This document shows, one piece after another, positions 53,552-62,922 of a DNA stretch of 64,000 nt. The stretch is from Candidatus Poribacteria bacterium. GTDB taxonomy: Bacteria; Poribacteria; WGA-4E; WGA-3G. Below the pieces are notes generated by a model, which saw nothing but the letters and a program-made list of their open reading frames with translations, was not told the DNA's origin and did no database searches. The DNA lies in assembly GCA_958295815.1 (NCBI GenBank), contig OY282374.1:375416-439415 (forward strand). Reading direction: 5' to 3'. Both the position numbers and the translations under genes were made by a program. Position 1 is the stretch's first letter, and each line of letters starts with the position of its first letter.

Positions 53552-54970
53552 TTAACCGACTGAACCTTCCATCTGGAGTTGGATGAGACGGTTCATCTCA
53601 ACAGCATATTCCATGGGGAGTTCCTTCACAAGGGGTTCAATAAACCCATTAACGATCATGGTTGAGGCTTCCTCTTCAGAAAGCCCACGGCTCATCAGAT
53701 AGAAGAGCTGTTCTTCCCCAATTTTGCTGACGCGTGCCTCGTGTTCAATGTTGGTATCACTCTCGCCGATTTCAATGACCGGATAGGTGTCTGAACGTGA
53801 GTCTTTATCAAGGATAAGAGCGTCACATACAACGTGCGATTTGCATCCCTTCGCACCTTTAGCAACATCGACCCATCCACGATAACTCGACCGTCCACCG
53901 TCTTTACTAATACTCTTCGAGGTTATCTGCGAGGTGGTATGTGGTGCACAGTGATAGACTTTTGCACCGGCATCTTGGTGCTGTCCCTTACTGGCGAACG
54001 CGATTGAGAGAATATCGCCACGCGCCCCAGGTTCCATCATATAGACACTCGGATACTTCATTGTTAGCTTACTGCCGAGATTACCATCCACCCATTCCAT
54101 TTGTGCGTCTTCGTAGGCAAAAGCGCGCTTCGTGACGAGATTGTATACATTATTTGCCCAATTCTGGATGGTCGTGTAACGTACCCGTGACCCTTTCATG
54201 CAAACGATCTCGACGACAGCACTGTGCAGGGACTCGCTGCTATAGGTCGGAGCGGTACATCCCTCAACGTAATGGACCTGCGATCCTTCATCAGCGATAA
54301 TGAGCGTCCGTTCAAATTGCCCCATATTCTCGCTATTGATTCGGAAGTAGGCTTGCAACGGATATTCAACCTTCACGCCGGGTGGGACATAAACGAAACT
54401 TCCACCACTCCAAGCAGCACTGTTGAGTGCTGCGAACTGATTATCCGCAGACGGGATGATCGTTCCGAAGTATTTCTTCACCAGATCCGGGTATTCTTTG
54501 ATGGCGGTATCGGTATCAAGAAAAACAACGCCGATTTTGTCCAATTCTTCGACGATATTATGATAGACGACTTCCGAGTCGTACTGTGCACCGACGCCTG
54601 CGAGGAACTTCCGTTCTGCTTCAGGGATACCGAGGCGGTCAAAAGTTTTCTTGATGTCATCTGGCACATCATCCCAGCTGCGTTCACTCCGGTCGGAGGC
54701 TTTGACATAGTAGTAGATATCGTCAAAATCGAGTTGCGTCAGATCTCCGCCCCATTTTGTCATCGGCTTCTGTTTGAAAATCTGATAAGCGTTGAGTCGG
54801 TACTCGCGCATCCAGTCGGGTTCACCTTTGATGTCACACATTTCATTGATAACACTTTCGTCTAACCCTTTGCGCGACTTGAACTTCGGTGTAATATCAT
54901 CGTGGAACCCATATTGGTACTCTTTACTAATATCGAGTTCTTCTATGGTGTTCTTTTCAGAAGTTGCCAT
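53552..54970 (-). CDS. sufB: SufB, iron-sulfur assembly scaffold subunit
   Basis: 472 aa, typical SufB length. [20 protein letters not shown] with the family Cys, [20 protein letters not shown], and [18 protein letters not shown] and the C-terminal [19 protein letters not shown]. The start is one base beyond the sufC stop, showing tight coupling. Confidence 0.96.
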   Translation of the reverse strand: MATSEKNTIEELDISKEYQYGFHDDITPKFKSRKGLDESVINEMCDIKGEPDWMREYRLNAYQIFKQKPMTKWGGDLTQLDFDDIYYYVKASDRSERSWDDVPDDIKKTFDRLGIPEAERKFLAGVGAQYDSEVVYHNIVEELDKIGVVFLDTDTAIKEYPDLVKKYFGTIIPSADNQFAALNSAAWSGGSFVYVPPGVKVEYPLQAYFRINSENMGQFERTLIIADEGSQVHYVEGCTAPTYSSESLHSAVVEIVCMKGSRVRYTTIQNWANNVYNLVTKRAFAYEDAQMEWVDGNLGSKLTMKYPSVYMMEPGARGDILSIAFASKGQHQDAGAKVYHCAPHTTSQITSKSISKDGGRSSYRGWVDVAKGAKGCKSHVVCDALILDKDSRSDTYPVIEIGESDTNIEHEARVSKIGEEQLFYLMSRGLSEEEASTMIVNGFIEPLVKELPMEYAVEMNRLIQLQMEGSVG

Positions 54971-54971
54971 T

Positions 54972-55763
54972 TTACTCCTCCTTATCCGTAATACCGTGTT
55001 TTTCTCGAATCGGTTCGTAGCCCTCTGTCTCTAACATTTGTGTGAGTTCCCAGCCACCGGATTCAACGATTCTGCCGTCAAGCAGTATATGTACAAACTC
55101 TGGTCGGATATAATCCAGCAACCGAGGGTAGTGTGTGATAATCAGCACTCCAAGATCTGGTCCGATCAGACTACTGACGCTTTCACCGACGATTCGGACG
55201 GCATCAATATCGAGTCCGGAATCGGTTTCGTCAAGGATGGCGATCTTCGGTTCCAGCATTGCGAGTTGTAGAATCTCAGCACGCTTTTTCTCGCCGCCAG
55301 AGAAACCGTCGTTCAGGTATCGTCTGGCGAAGGAATCGTCAACACCGAGTTGTTTCATTTTATCGCGAAGTTCACGACGGAATTCACGCATCGGAATAAG
55401 TCCGTCGTTACCGGAACCATTTTCCGATTTTCCGCGGACTGCACTAACGGCGAGTCGTAAGAAGTTCGCCAAACTGACCCCTGGGATCGTCGTTGGATAC
55501 TGAAAAGCAAGGAACAGCCCAAGTTTGGCGCGTTCGTTTGGCTCGAGGTCCAGCACATCAGCACCGTCAAAAATCACTTCGCCTGAGTCGATCTCATAGA
55601 GCGGGTGTCCCATTAAGCTGTTGGCGAGGGTGCTTTTACCAGATCCGTTTGGACCCATAAGGGCATGGATCTCGCCCTGTTTTACACTTAAATTTAGCCC
55701 TTTAATAATTGGTTCTCCTTGCACACTGATGTGCAAGTCTTTAATCACCAAATCTTTACTCAT
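54972..55763 (-). CDS. sufC: SufC ATPase
   Basis: 263 aa ABC ATPase. Walker [10 protein letters not shown], signature [11 protein letters not shown], Walker [12 protein letters not shown] and the H-loop THYPR. Drives cluster assembly on SufBD. First gene of a 12-gene run ending at 48021, so its upstream region (55764-55884) should hold the operon promoter. Confidence 0.96.
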   Translation of the reverse strand: MSKDLVIKDLHISVQGEPIIKGLNLSVKQGEIHALMGPNGSGKSTLANSLMGHPLYEIDSGEVIFDGADVLDLEPNERAKLGLFLAFQYPTTIPGVSLANFLRLAVSAVRGKSENGSGNDGLIPMREFRRELRDKMKQLGVDDSFARRYLNDGFSGGEKKRAEILQLAMLEPKIAILDETDSGLDIDAVRIVGESVSSLIGPDLGVLIITHYPRLLDYIRPEFVHILLDGRIVESGGWELTQMLETEGYEPIREKHGITDKEE

Positions 55764-55791
55764 CCGTCGGTTTAGACTCCTTAAATTGATA

Positions 55792-55865
55792 GATGTGGTT
55801 CCAATCGTATCGTTTTTTAGTATTTTCGTGTCACAACCACATCACGATTTTTTAGCATTTGCGTG
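55792..55865. promoter_or_regulatory. Repeats upstream of SUF operon, possible operator
   Basis: GATGTGGTT (55792-55800) has an exact inverse at 55835-55843. In addition TTTTTTAGTATTTTCGTG (55813-55830) is repeated with two changes at 55848-55865, 35 bases on. This is consistent with a binding site for a dimeric regulator, for example of iron-sulfur status; no regulator gene is adjacent. Confidence 0.4.
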
Positions 55866-55884
55866 TATTGCTATAAGAAACGCT

Positions 55885-56886
55885 TTAACCGCCGATCCTC
55901 GACATGTTTCGTTCTGGTTTAATAAAGTCTGCGGCGTTAATTTTATGCCCTGCTTCTTTCTGTTCAACCGCGCCCAGAATTAACTGGCTAATTGCCTCAT
56001 CTGATGCGCCTTCTCGCAGCGGTGTGAGCAGATCGGTTTCCGTTAGCGAAAAGAGACACGTCCGGAATTTTCCGTCAGCAGTAAGACGGACCCGGTTACA
56101 ATTTTCGCAAAACGGGTCACTCACGGAGGGGATTACCCCTACCTCGTTGCCGTTATCTGCGAAACGGTAGCGTTTGGCTGTGTCGCTTTTTGCCTCGCCG
56201 TTTAGCGTTACGGGTGCGAGTGGATAGATGGCGTTAATTTTTTCGATGATCTCTTTTCCGGGGATATACATATTACGTCCCCAGACGTCATCGGCATCCA
56301 GTGGCATAAATTCGATGAATCGGAGTTGATAGTTATTTTGGCGTGCGAAGGTTGCTAAATCTACGATTTCGTCATCAGTAAAGCCGCGCATTGCGACGGC
56401 ATTGACTTTAATCGGGTTGAAACCGCATTCGTGTGCGGTCTTAAGTCCCTCCAGCACGCGTGAGAGCACCTTCCGGCGCGTCATCTGCTCGAACTTTTCT
56501 TCATTGAGCGTGTCTAAACTTACATTGATACGACGCAATCCGGCATCATAAAGTGCTTGCGCTTGTTTAATGAGACCGATGCCGTTGGTCGTCAGGCTAA
56601 TGTCTTTCAGGTCTTCTAACTGCGCGAGTTGCTCTATGAGGGCAGGCACACCGGGACGAACGAGCGGCTCGCCGCCGGTAATACGTACTTTGTTAACACC
56701 CAATGCAACGAAAATCCGAGCCAGATGCAGAATCTCATCATAAGTCATCAGTGATGCGTCTGGCAAAAAGGTCATGTCTTCCGGCATACAGTAAATACAC
56801 CGAAAGTTGCAGACATCCGTAACCGAGATCCTGAGATTCGTATGGATCCGCCCAAAGCGGTCAAGCATCTGTTGTTTCATTTTCAT
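55885..56886 (-). CDS. moaA: GTP 3',8-cyclase MoaA
   Basis: 333 aa radical SAM enzyme for the first step of molybdopterin synthesis. CNFRCIYC binds the SAM cluster, TGGEPLVRPG the SAM motif, CENCNRVRLTADGKFRTC the second GTP-binding cluster, and the C-terminal Gly-Gly (SRIGG) is the conserved tail. Needed for the cofactor of the hydroxylase at 1.8-5.6 kb; it needs Fe-S clusters from the adjacent SUF operon. Confidence 0.95.
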   Translation of the reverse strand: MKMKQQMLDRFGRIHTNLRISVTDVCNFRCIYCMPEDMTFLPDASLMTYDEILHLARIFVALGVNKVRITGGEPLVRPGVPALIEQLAQLEDLKDISLTTNGIGLIKQAQALYDAGLRRINVSLDTLNEEKFEQMTRRKVLSRVLEGLKTAHECGFNPIKVNAVAMRGFTDDEIVDLATFARQNNYQLRFIEFMPLDADDVWGRNMYIPGKEIIEKINAIYPLAPVTLNGEAKSDTAKRYRFADNGNEVGVIPSVSDPFCENCNRVRLTADGKFRTCLFSLTETDLLTPLREGASDEAISQLILGAVEQKEAGHKINAADFIKPERNMSRIGG

Positions 56887-57018
56887 CCAGACAGAGTTTA
56901 AATTTTATTAATAGTATATCATATCCGCATTCCTTTTGCAAGTTTTTTTATAGTAAATGCTTTAAAAAAGATTTTTCGGAAATACGGGGTTGTGGGTTGT
57001 GAATTATGGGTTGTTTTT

Positions 57019-57055
57019 TCAGAACCAGAATTTACGGGATTCAAGGATTTTCAGG
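57019..57055. repeat. Dispersed 34-bp repeat, copy 2
   Basis: AGAACCAGAATTTACGGGAT plus TCAAGGATTTTCAGGAT, matching 36203-36236 with two changes. Intergenic. Confidence 0.55.
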
Positions 57056-57112
57056 ATGATGGAATCAGAGGTTGCCGGTACACGGAATGGCGAGGAAGGG
57101 TTAAGGTTTTGA

Positions 57113-57141
57113 TTGACATACTTGTGGCTTTTGTGTAAAAT
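57113..57141 (+). promoter_or_regulatory. Sigma-70 promoter of 57175 gene
   Basis: TTGACA (57113-57118), 17-base spacer, TAAAAT (57136-57141). Start of transcription near 57148, 27 bases before the ATG. Confidence 0.75.
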
Positions 57142-57174
57142 TATGTATATACTTCTGAAATAGGGAGAAGACTC

Positions 57175-57537
57175 ATGGCTGAAAAAGTGTTTGATGTAGG
57201 TGGTGTCGAACTTCACGTTGATGACCGTAATTTCGGAGCAGATGGTGGTCCTTCCGTCCGTGTTTACGGCGAGGCAGACGGTGAAAATGTTCAGCTGCTC
57301 CGTTTTGATTGCTTTCGCAAGGATCCACACTATCACTACGATCCGTCTGGAAAGAATGATCAACGGCATCTCGATAAGGCAAGTGTGCCGGACTCAGTCG
57401 CATGGACGATTGAACAATTGGAACAGAACCTCGTGGAGATGATTCGCACTGCGGGTTATGACGGCGTCGCTGACCGTGTTGACCAAGCAGCGGTTGCACA
57501 AGTACTTCCTGAGGTGGAATCTCTTATGAGGAGTTGA
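57175..57537 (+). CDS. Small conserved-type acidic protein, unknown function
   Basis: 120 aa. N-terminal half beta-rich (FDVGGVELHVDDRNFGADGG, PSVRVYGEADGENVQLLRFD) with a His-rich turn DPHYHYDP, then a helical C-terminal half (WTIEQLEQNLVEMIRTAGYD). The DPHYHYD segment could bind a metal. Strong promoter and ribosome site (AGGGAGAAG). No family recognised with confidence. Confidence 0.75.
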   Translation: MAEKVFDVGGVELHVDDRNFGADGGPSVRVYGEADGENVQLLRFDCFRKDPHYHYDPSGKNDQRHLDKASVPDSVAWTIEQLEQNLVEMIRTAGYDGVADRVDQAAVAQVLPEVESLMRS

Positions 57538-57553
57538 AGTCGGAACTATATCT

Positions 57554-57587
57554 GTAGGGCTGAGATGGGGAGACCCGGCTGCCCTAC
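57554..57587. repeat. Intergenic palindrome GTAGGGC...GCCCTAC
   Basis: 7-bp perfect outer stem with an inner GGG-AGA-CCC; similar design to 53510-53540 and 1773-1795. Confidence 0.5.
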
Positions 57588-57617
57588 AATACCTGTTAAC
57601 TTAAGGAGAAAATTGGT

Positions 57618-58283
57618 ATGAGTAAATCTATTGTCTTAGGTGTGATCCTCATCACGCTGCTCGTAGGCTTGAATGCCTTCGCGGGTACCCCGCAGGATTG
57701 GGGAAAATGGAAGGAGGGTGAACTCCTTCTCGAAAATCATAGTTTTGAAGAAGATAAAGCCGCTTGGGAATTGGAGGATGGCGCGTGCTGCGGACGTGGT
57801 GGACTCTATACGATCGAAATCGATAAGAAAAATCCGCAGCACGGAAAACAGTCGCTCAAGGTTGTCGGACATAAAGCGACTGGTACCGACTGGCATGCAA
57901 AGATCAAGCAAAAAGATGTCTCAATGAAGACTGGTGAGAAGTACACGGTGATTTTCTGGGCACGCTCCGAGAAACCTCGACAAGTGAGTCTAAGTGTGCA
58001 GATGCAACACGATCCATGGGTTTTTTATCAAGGGGGCAACATCAATTTATTGGGTCCCGAATGGACGGAGTACCACATCACCTTTAATTCAACTGCAGAT
58101 GTTGAAAGAGACATGTGGGTCGGATTGTCTATTGCGCAATCTGATACCGATTTCTGGATTGATAACTTCCGTTACTTTGAAGGCGATCCAGAAGATGATC
58201 TGAATCGTGATACACCCTTCCCTGTTGATGCCAAGGAGAAATTGGCGACACGGTGGGGTGAGATTAAATCGGATCGGTTCTAA
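57618..58283 (+). CDS. Secreted carbohydrate-binding-module-like protein
   Basis: 221 aa. Signal peptide (SIVLGVILITLLVGLNAFA, cleavage after AFA). The mature part is a galactose-binding-like/CBM4_9 jelly roll: LLENHSFEEDKAAWELEDG, GKQSLKVVGHKATG, YTVIFWARSEKPRQVSL and SDTDFWIDNFRYFEGDP. No catalytic domain. Binds extracellular polysaccharide in all likelihood. Ribosome site AAGGAG. Confidence 0.85.
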   Translation: MSKSIVLGVILITLLVGLNAFAGTPQDWGKWKEGELLLENHSFEEDKAAWELEDGACCGRGGLYTIEIDKKNPQHGKQSLKVVGHKATGTDWHAKIKQKDVSMKTGEKYTVIFWARSEKPRQVSLSVQMQHDPWVFYQGGNINLLGPEWTEYHITFNSTADVERDMWVGLSIAQSDTDFWIDNFRYFEGDPEDDLNRDTPFPVDAKEKLATRWGEIKSDRF

Positions 58284-58304
58284 GGATATTTGTTTAGTTT
58301 CATG

Positions 58305-58333
58305 AGGCGCGGTCTTCCGATCGCGCCTTTTTT
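58305..58333 (+). terminator. Rho-independent terminator
   Basis: AGGCGCG (58305-58311), 10-base loop, CGCGCCT (58322-58328) and TTTTTT. Ends the carbohydrate-binding protein transcript. Confidence 0.88.
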
Positions 58334-58994
58334 ATTTTTCTGGTGTTTTTTCGTCATTTATAATTATTCTTCTAAATGTTAGGGATATTCGTCGCTGCCG
58401 CGTATATTTGCGTCCATCCCACACATCAGATTTTCTGGCGGGAATACCGTGCAGCCACGTATATCGCGCTGCTTCCTTCAATACAGCAACACTTCTTGGG
58501 GCAAGCCAAACCGCAACCTTCTTCGTTTTGTCGTATTGGTTTGTGAATTCCATAATACAACTTGATCCCAGACTCAGAGCAATAATTGTATCTTTAAACC
58601 AAGGTTCGCGATCAATATGACCTCCAATGCCTTGCCCGGGTTGGTATTCGCTGACGAGGACCTGATTGGGGATTTCCGGCATGTGTCCATCTTTGTGTAA
58701 TTTCTGACTGAGCCTATTTAACCACTCTGGCAAATTGTTCATACGCGTATCATACTTCAACTTTTCTGTTTTGTAGTCATACTGAGGTCCGTAATGCTGA
58801 ATACGTCGCTTGGAAAAGCTGCTCCATTGTTGCTTGTCAATCTGACCTAACAACCAGTCATGTTGGAGTTCAGTGATATAGTTTGCTATATACCGGAACC
58901 CGCGAATTTCCTCAACCGCTTTCTCGTTATTGGGCGGCGGTTGCGGTTCAATTGATTGCTGAGACGGTACGGGAAATAGGTTTAATTGGGTCAT
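58332..58994 (-). CDS. AlkB-like 2-oxoglutarate/Fe(II) dioxygenase
   Basis: 220 aa. QPGQGIGGHIDREPWF holds the HxD iron ligands, LHGIPAR the second His, and RQRRISLTFRR the Arg-rich 2-oxoglutarate binding motif. Closest in pattern to ALKBH8/2OG-FeII_Oxy_2 proteins, which oxidise alkylated or modified nucleic-acid bases. The stop sits in the T-run of the convergent terminator. It follows a methyltransferase gene on the same strand by 24 bases on its downstream side. Confidence 0.88.
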   Translation of the reverse strand: MTQLNLFPVPSQQSIEPQPPPNNEKAVEEIRGFRYIANYITELQHDWLLGQIDKQQWSSFSKRRIQHYGPQYDYKTEKLKYDTRMNNLPEWLNRLSQKLHKDGHMPEIPNQVLVSEYQPGQGIGGHIDREPWFKDTIIALSLGSSCIMEFTNQYDKTKKVAVWLAPRSVAVLKEAARYTWLHGIPARKSDVWDGRKYTRQRRISLTFRRIIINDEKTPEK

Positions 58995-59018
58995 TGTCAG
59001 TCCAGTATGAGGTTAAAT

Positions 59019-59933
59019 CTACCCGTAGCAAAGTATCTCATAGCAGACATTGGCGTTTTTGTGCAGTAAACCGTTTATGAGTCTACAATAAGAAAAGGTT
59101 TCAACGTCTGATTGGGATGCTCGACTTCTAAACACCGAAAGATTCGTTTTAAGTGTTTCCCACTTGCCGGACACTTTCAGCCGGCGGGACTCAGGTAATG
59201 ATCGATGATCAGGATTTTGGTATATTAAACACATTTTATGCTGATTGTATTCCTTCATAATCTGAATGAGTACATCTGATAGGTTATCAATGTCTAATGT
59301 CGGACTCGAGAAAAAATAACAGAAATTAAATATAATCTTTGTCGTCCCATCGTTTTCAATGTATTTGTCCAATAATCTGCTCAAATGATTGTAGTCATAG
59401 TCTTGCATTAACTCAAATTTGTCAAAGAAAGGTTCTCTATATTTGTTGGGGCCATATTTATTCATTGATGCGGCCTTGTCAAGCATAGCTTGCGAACTAT
59501 CAATTCCTAAATATGTAATGTCGCGCTGTCCTGCAAAAGCTCGAAAGGCGATACCTGAAGTTAGGGGACCACAACCGAAGTCAATGAATACAACTTTATT
59601 TTTTTCGTTTATAGGTGTGAGGTAATTCGTAAAGATGTGATAAGAACCAAAAAGGTGCCTAGGCATGTGGTGGACACAATAGATGGACACCTTGTCTTTT
59701 GGAAAATAATACTCGCTGGATGATTTATCAAATGATACTTCATCGAAATCGCTCTGTCCTTGTCTCAGAATCCGCGCTATATCTTCCCAGTAGTATATTC
59801 TGTTATTTTTAACGTGCTCCGATAGTGCGGGTAGGTTGTGTTCAAATGGGAGCACGATTAGCTCTTCAAACAGATGCTTTAGACTTTCGCCGGGTTCATA
59901 GTAGTTATCATGGGGACGGTGGATATAGGACAT
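59019..59933 (-). CDS. SAM-dependent methyltransferase-like protein
   Basis: 304 aa. Motif I VVFIDFGCGPLTSG, followed by YLGIDSSQAMLDKAASM (motif II) and KIIFNFCYFFSSPTLDID (motif IV region). AT-rich relative to neighbours. Substrate unknown. Same strand and directly upstream of the AlkB-like gene; the two may form a pair acting on nucleic acid modification or repair, but this is only inferred. Confidence 0.75.
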   Translation of the reverse strand: MSYIHRPHDNYYEPGESLKHLFEELIVLPFEHNLPALSEHVKNNRIYYWEDIARILRQGQSDFDEVSFDKSSSEYYFPKDKVSIYCVHHMPRHLFGSYHIFTNYLTPINEKNKVVFIDFGCGPLTSGIAFRAFAGQRDITYLGIDSSQAMLDKAASMNKYGPNKYREPFFDKFELMQDYDYNHLSRLLDKYIENDGTTKIIFNFCYFFSSPTLDIDNLSDVLIQIMKEYNQHKMCLIYQNPDHRSLPESRRLKVSGKWETLKTNLSVFRSRASQSDVETFSYCRLINGLLHKNANVCYEILCYG

Positions 59934-60053
59934 ATTTTGGAAATTTTATCTGGATGAGTTTGCAAGGTCTGATTATCAAATATCGGTTGGTAACAGTATG
60001 GCGGGTAATGCCGTTCTTGTCAAGGGAATTGGGATTTGAAGGAGAGATCGAAA

Positions 60054-61067
60054 CTATAGGTCGGCGACTAATTCTTCTTGGTACGCGAAGAGGGCTGGGG
60101 TGCCACCGGTGTGCAGGAAGATGACGGTGTCATCACGTCCTAATTTGCCTTGTTGAATGTGGTCGATGAGGCCTGCCATCGCTTTGGCAGTGTAGACGGG
60201 ATCAAGGAAAATCCCCTCCGTTTTGACGACGAGTTTGAGTGCATCGATGCCTTCTGGCGTGAGGTAGCCGTAAGCCTGACCGATGTAGTCGTCTGTATTT
60301 TGAATGTCTGCATCCATAACCTGTGTGTCGAGTTCAAGGAGGTCTGCTGCACTATTTGCGGCGGTGCGGAGACGTTCGTGTTTATTTTCCCAACGAATGG
60401 GTGCGATACCGAAAGGCTTCATTTTCAAGTCGAGCGTTTTAGTGCCGAGTACGAGCCCTGCCTGTGTACCGCCTACGGAGCAAGTGTAAATCCAATCGGC
60501 GTCAATTCCTAATTGTTCTTGCTGTTGTGCAATTTCAGCGATGCACCATGTGAAGGCAACAGCGGCGAGCATGGTTGAGCGTGGACCAGCGACAACATAA
60601 GGTTTCAACCCTTCTAACTCCAATTTTTTCGCCAATTTGTGCTTCACCACGTCTAATTCCGGCCCAAATGAGGCATCAACAATCTCAACGTCAACACCTG
60701 CTAATTTATCTAATAATAGGTTGCCTTGTGGGATGCTCTTGTGGTCCCGTGCGAGGCGTAAATAGCAATTAAGTCCGAGTTTGCCGCATGCAGCGGCGGC
60801 TTGCCTGCAGTGATTTGATTGGGAAGCTGCACCGTGGACGATTGTGTCAGCCCCTTGTGCGACAGCGTCGCCGAGTGTGAATGTGAGTTGTCGGACCTTG
60901 TTACCACCGAATGCCAACCCAGAACAATCTTCGCGTTTTATGAAGATGCGTGGACCTCCGAGTGCTTCGGAGAGTCTTGGGCATTCTTCAAGCGGGGTTG
61001 GGAAATGACCAAGTTTCACTTGTGGTATCTGTGCAACCCGCTGGATCAATTGTTCTATTGCTTCCAT
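60054..61067 (-). CDS. PLP-dependent D-cysteine desulfhydrase / ACC deaminase-like enzyme
   Basis: 337 aa, fold-type II. PLP Lys in AFGGNKVRQLTF, ASQSNHCRQAAAACGKLG, TCSVGGTQAGLVLG for phosphate binding and LHTGGTPALFAY at the end. Family members split D-cysteine into pyruvate, sulfide and ammonia or deaminate ACC; sequence alone does not choose. Start is 3 bases beyond the stop of the GrpE-like gene, suggesting one transcript. Confidence 0.9.
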   Translation of the reverse strand: MEAIEQLIQRVAQIPQVKLGHFPTPLEECPRLSEALGGPRIFIKREDCSGLAFGGNKVRQLTFTLGDAVAQGADTIVHGAASQSNHCRQAAAACGKLGLNCYLRLARDHKSIPQGNLLLDKLAGVDVEIVDASFGPELDVVKHKLAKKLELEGLKPYVVAGPRSTMLAAVAFTWCIAEIAQQQEQLGIDADWIYTCSVGGTQAGLVLGTKTLDLKMKPFGIAPIRWENKHERLRTAANSAADLLELDTQVMDADIQNTDDYIGQAYGYLTPEGIDALKLVVKTEGIFLDPVYTAKAMAGLIDHIQQGKLGRDDTVIFLHTGGTPALFAYQEELVADL

Positions 61068-61070
61068 TAT

Positions 61071-62684
61071 TTACTCCGCTTCAATGACGACAGCCATCTG
61101 ATTGACCCTTTTGCCATCTTTCGATTGCAAGCCCGGTGTGATGACCTCAACGATTGTACCCGGTTCACATTCGCTTGGGCGAGCATCTTTCACTTTGTGG
61201 TGACTGGACTGTACTTTTGTTTTCCCAATTTCAATTGGCATAACTTCAGAATCAACGAGTTCGAGGAACCAATTGAGACGTTCAGGTAGCGCATTCCCTT
61301 GTATGTTTTCCGCGATCTCAGCGAACAGGTAGTCCCGAATGAACTCAGTAAGAAATTTTCTGAAGGAGAGAATCTCAATCTTGGTGGCGTGCTCCTTTTC
61401 CTGCTCGATTAACTTGCCAGTGAAACGATGAAGATAGGCATCACACTCATTCCGAATCTTCTCAAGGTCTCGGGCATTTTCGGCGAGGAGGTTTGGGAAC
61501 AACGTCGGTGACGGTGTGCTGATCCCGCGCGTCTGCTTCAGCGTTTGACGCAGGAGGGTATCCACTTCGGCAAGGGTTTCGACAATCCCTCCGGTTTCAT
61601 GTGTCGCGCGACCCGTCTGTTTCTGCCAGGCAATTATCTCATTTACCATGAGATTAAGGAGGAAAATAGCGGTTTCTTCTTCACAGAGGGTCTCTGGTTT
61701 CCAAGAGGTTAAATTGAGTCCATATCCCTCGTTGTAATCTCTCTCCAACTTAGAAAGTTGATCTTGAAATTCGTTTTGGATAGTTTCGCCTTTTTCATGA
61801 TAGTAAGCTTTACCAGTTTTTCCGCCCTTCAATGTACGCACAAGTTGACCTAAGAAACCATTTTCCTTCTGTTTAGATTTTCTATTGGTATTCGTGCTTT
61901 CTTGTGCTGTACTCATCTGCGACTTCCGTTGTGCTGAGAGCGCACTTGGTGGTAGAGACGGAACTGAGATTTTAAATTCCGAAGGAGAACCGACATTGGG
62001 CAATTTAGGTTTGATTTTCCGAATTGTTGAGGGTTGCGCTACAGTGTGTGAAGGATCGGATTCTTCATTTGATTCGAGTGGACTTTCCGGACGTGCCCAA
62101 GTTTCTTCTTCCGACGGTTGTATTTCTGGCAAATCCGGTGTTGTTTCTGCCTGTTCAGCTGCTACGGTTTCTGCTTCTTCGTAGTCATCTGTATTGGCGT
62201 TATTGGATGGCGCAGGCGGCAATTGTATGCCTGGTAAATTGGGTGTTGTTTCTACCTGTTTGACTGCTTCGACTTCGGGTTCCTCGTAAGTGTAAGCGTC
62301 TACCTGATTGGGGATATCTACGAATTCTGTGTCAGTTACAGTCTCAATATCTTCTGATAAATTCTCTTCGGGTAGTTCTGTACTTACCTCCAACTCCGCG
62401 AGGACATTTTCAACACGGGCGGAGATAGGCTCGGCATCGTCAACAAAAAAGGTTAACCGGTATGCTTCAAGTACCTCTGTGGGAAGACGGAGCGAAACTG
62501 AGTGGTTTGCTAACTGAAGCTGCTTCCAATTGGCGAGTCCGCTTGCTGGTTGCTTCTGATACATCACACGTACGTGCTTTTCATCGCCAACCAAGTTCCG
62601 CAGGTTCATACGGATACAGTCTTCATCAAAGCTAAACGATATCTCTATGTCCTGAAAACAACCCGCTACACTGTTTCTAACCAT
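61071..62684 (-). CDS. GrpE-like protein with long disordered middle
   Basis: 537 aa (AAGGAG before the ATG). Residues 1-100 are a beta-rich domain of unknown type. Residues 105-265 are acidic, low-complexity, with repeated QAETTPDLPEIQ-type units. From 290 on it is helical, and the last 60 residues (LVDSEVMPIEIGKTKVQSSH, GTIVEVITPGLQSKDGKRVN) match the GrpE beta domain. GrpE is the nucleotide exchange factor of DnaK. The unusual length suggests a specialised Hsp70 partner; no Hsp70 gene is in the window. Confidence 0.55.
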   Translation of the reverse strand: MVRNSVAGCFQDIEISFSFDEDCIRMNLRNLVGDEKHVRVMYQKQPASGLANWKQLQLANHSVSLRLPTEVLEAYRLTFFVDDAEPISARVENVLAELEVSTELPEENLSEDIETVTDTEFVDIPNQVDAYTYEEPEVEAVKQVETTPNLPGIQLPPAPSNNANTDDYEEAETVAAEQAETTPDLPEIQPSEEETWARPESPLESNEESDPSHTVAQPSTIRKIKPKLPNVGSPSEFKISVPSLPPSALSAQRKSQMSTAQESTNTNRKSKQKENGFLGQLVRTLKGGKTGKAYYHEKGETIQNEFQDQLSKLERDYNEGYGLNLTSWKPETLCEEETAIFLLNLMVNEIIAWQKQTGRATHETGGIVETLAEVDTLLRQTLKQTRGISTPSPTLFPNLLAENARDLEKIRNECDAYLHRFTGKLIEQEKEHATKIEILSFRKFLTEFIRDYLFAEIAENIQGNALPERLNWFLELVDSEVMPIEIGKTKVQSSHHKVKDARPSECEPGTIVEVITPGLQSKDGKRVNQMAVVIEAE

Positions 62685-62922
62685 CTTAGCTTTCTCCTTG
62701 CGAATCTTTTTAAGTGAACAAAAATAACATAATTTTTGTTGGACAATATCAAACTAACCAATTCAACGTTTTTTGTTTATTTACGTTACAAATTTTTTCT
62801 GTTTTTGTTCTCGTTTATAGTAAAACCTGAAAATATGTTGACACTTTACGGAACAATAACCCATGCCTCGCCAGCGGCGCGTTTTTTTTTTCGTAAAGTT
62901 GTTGCGGATGGGTATGGAGCAT

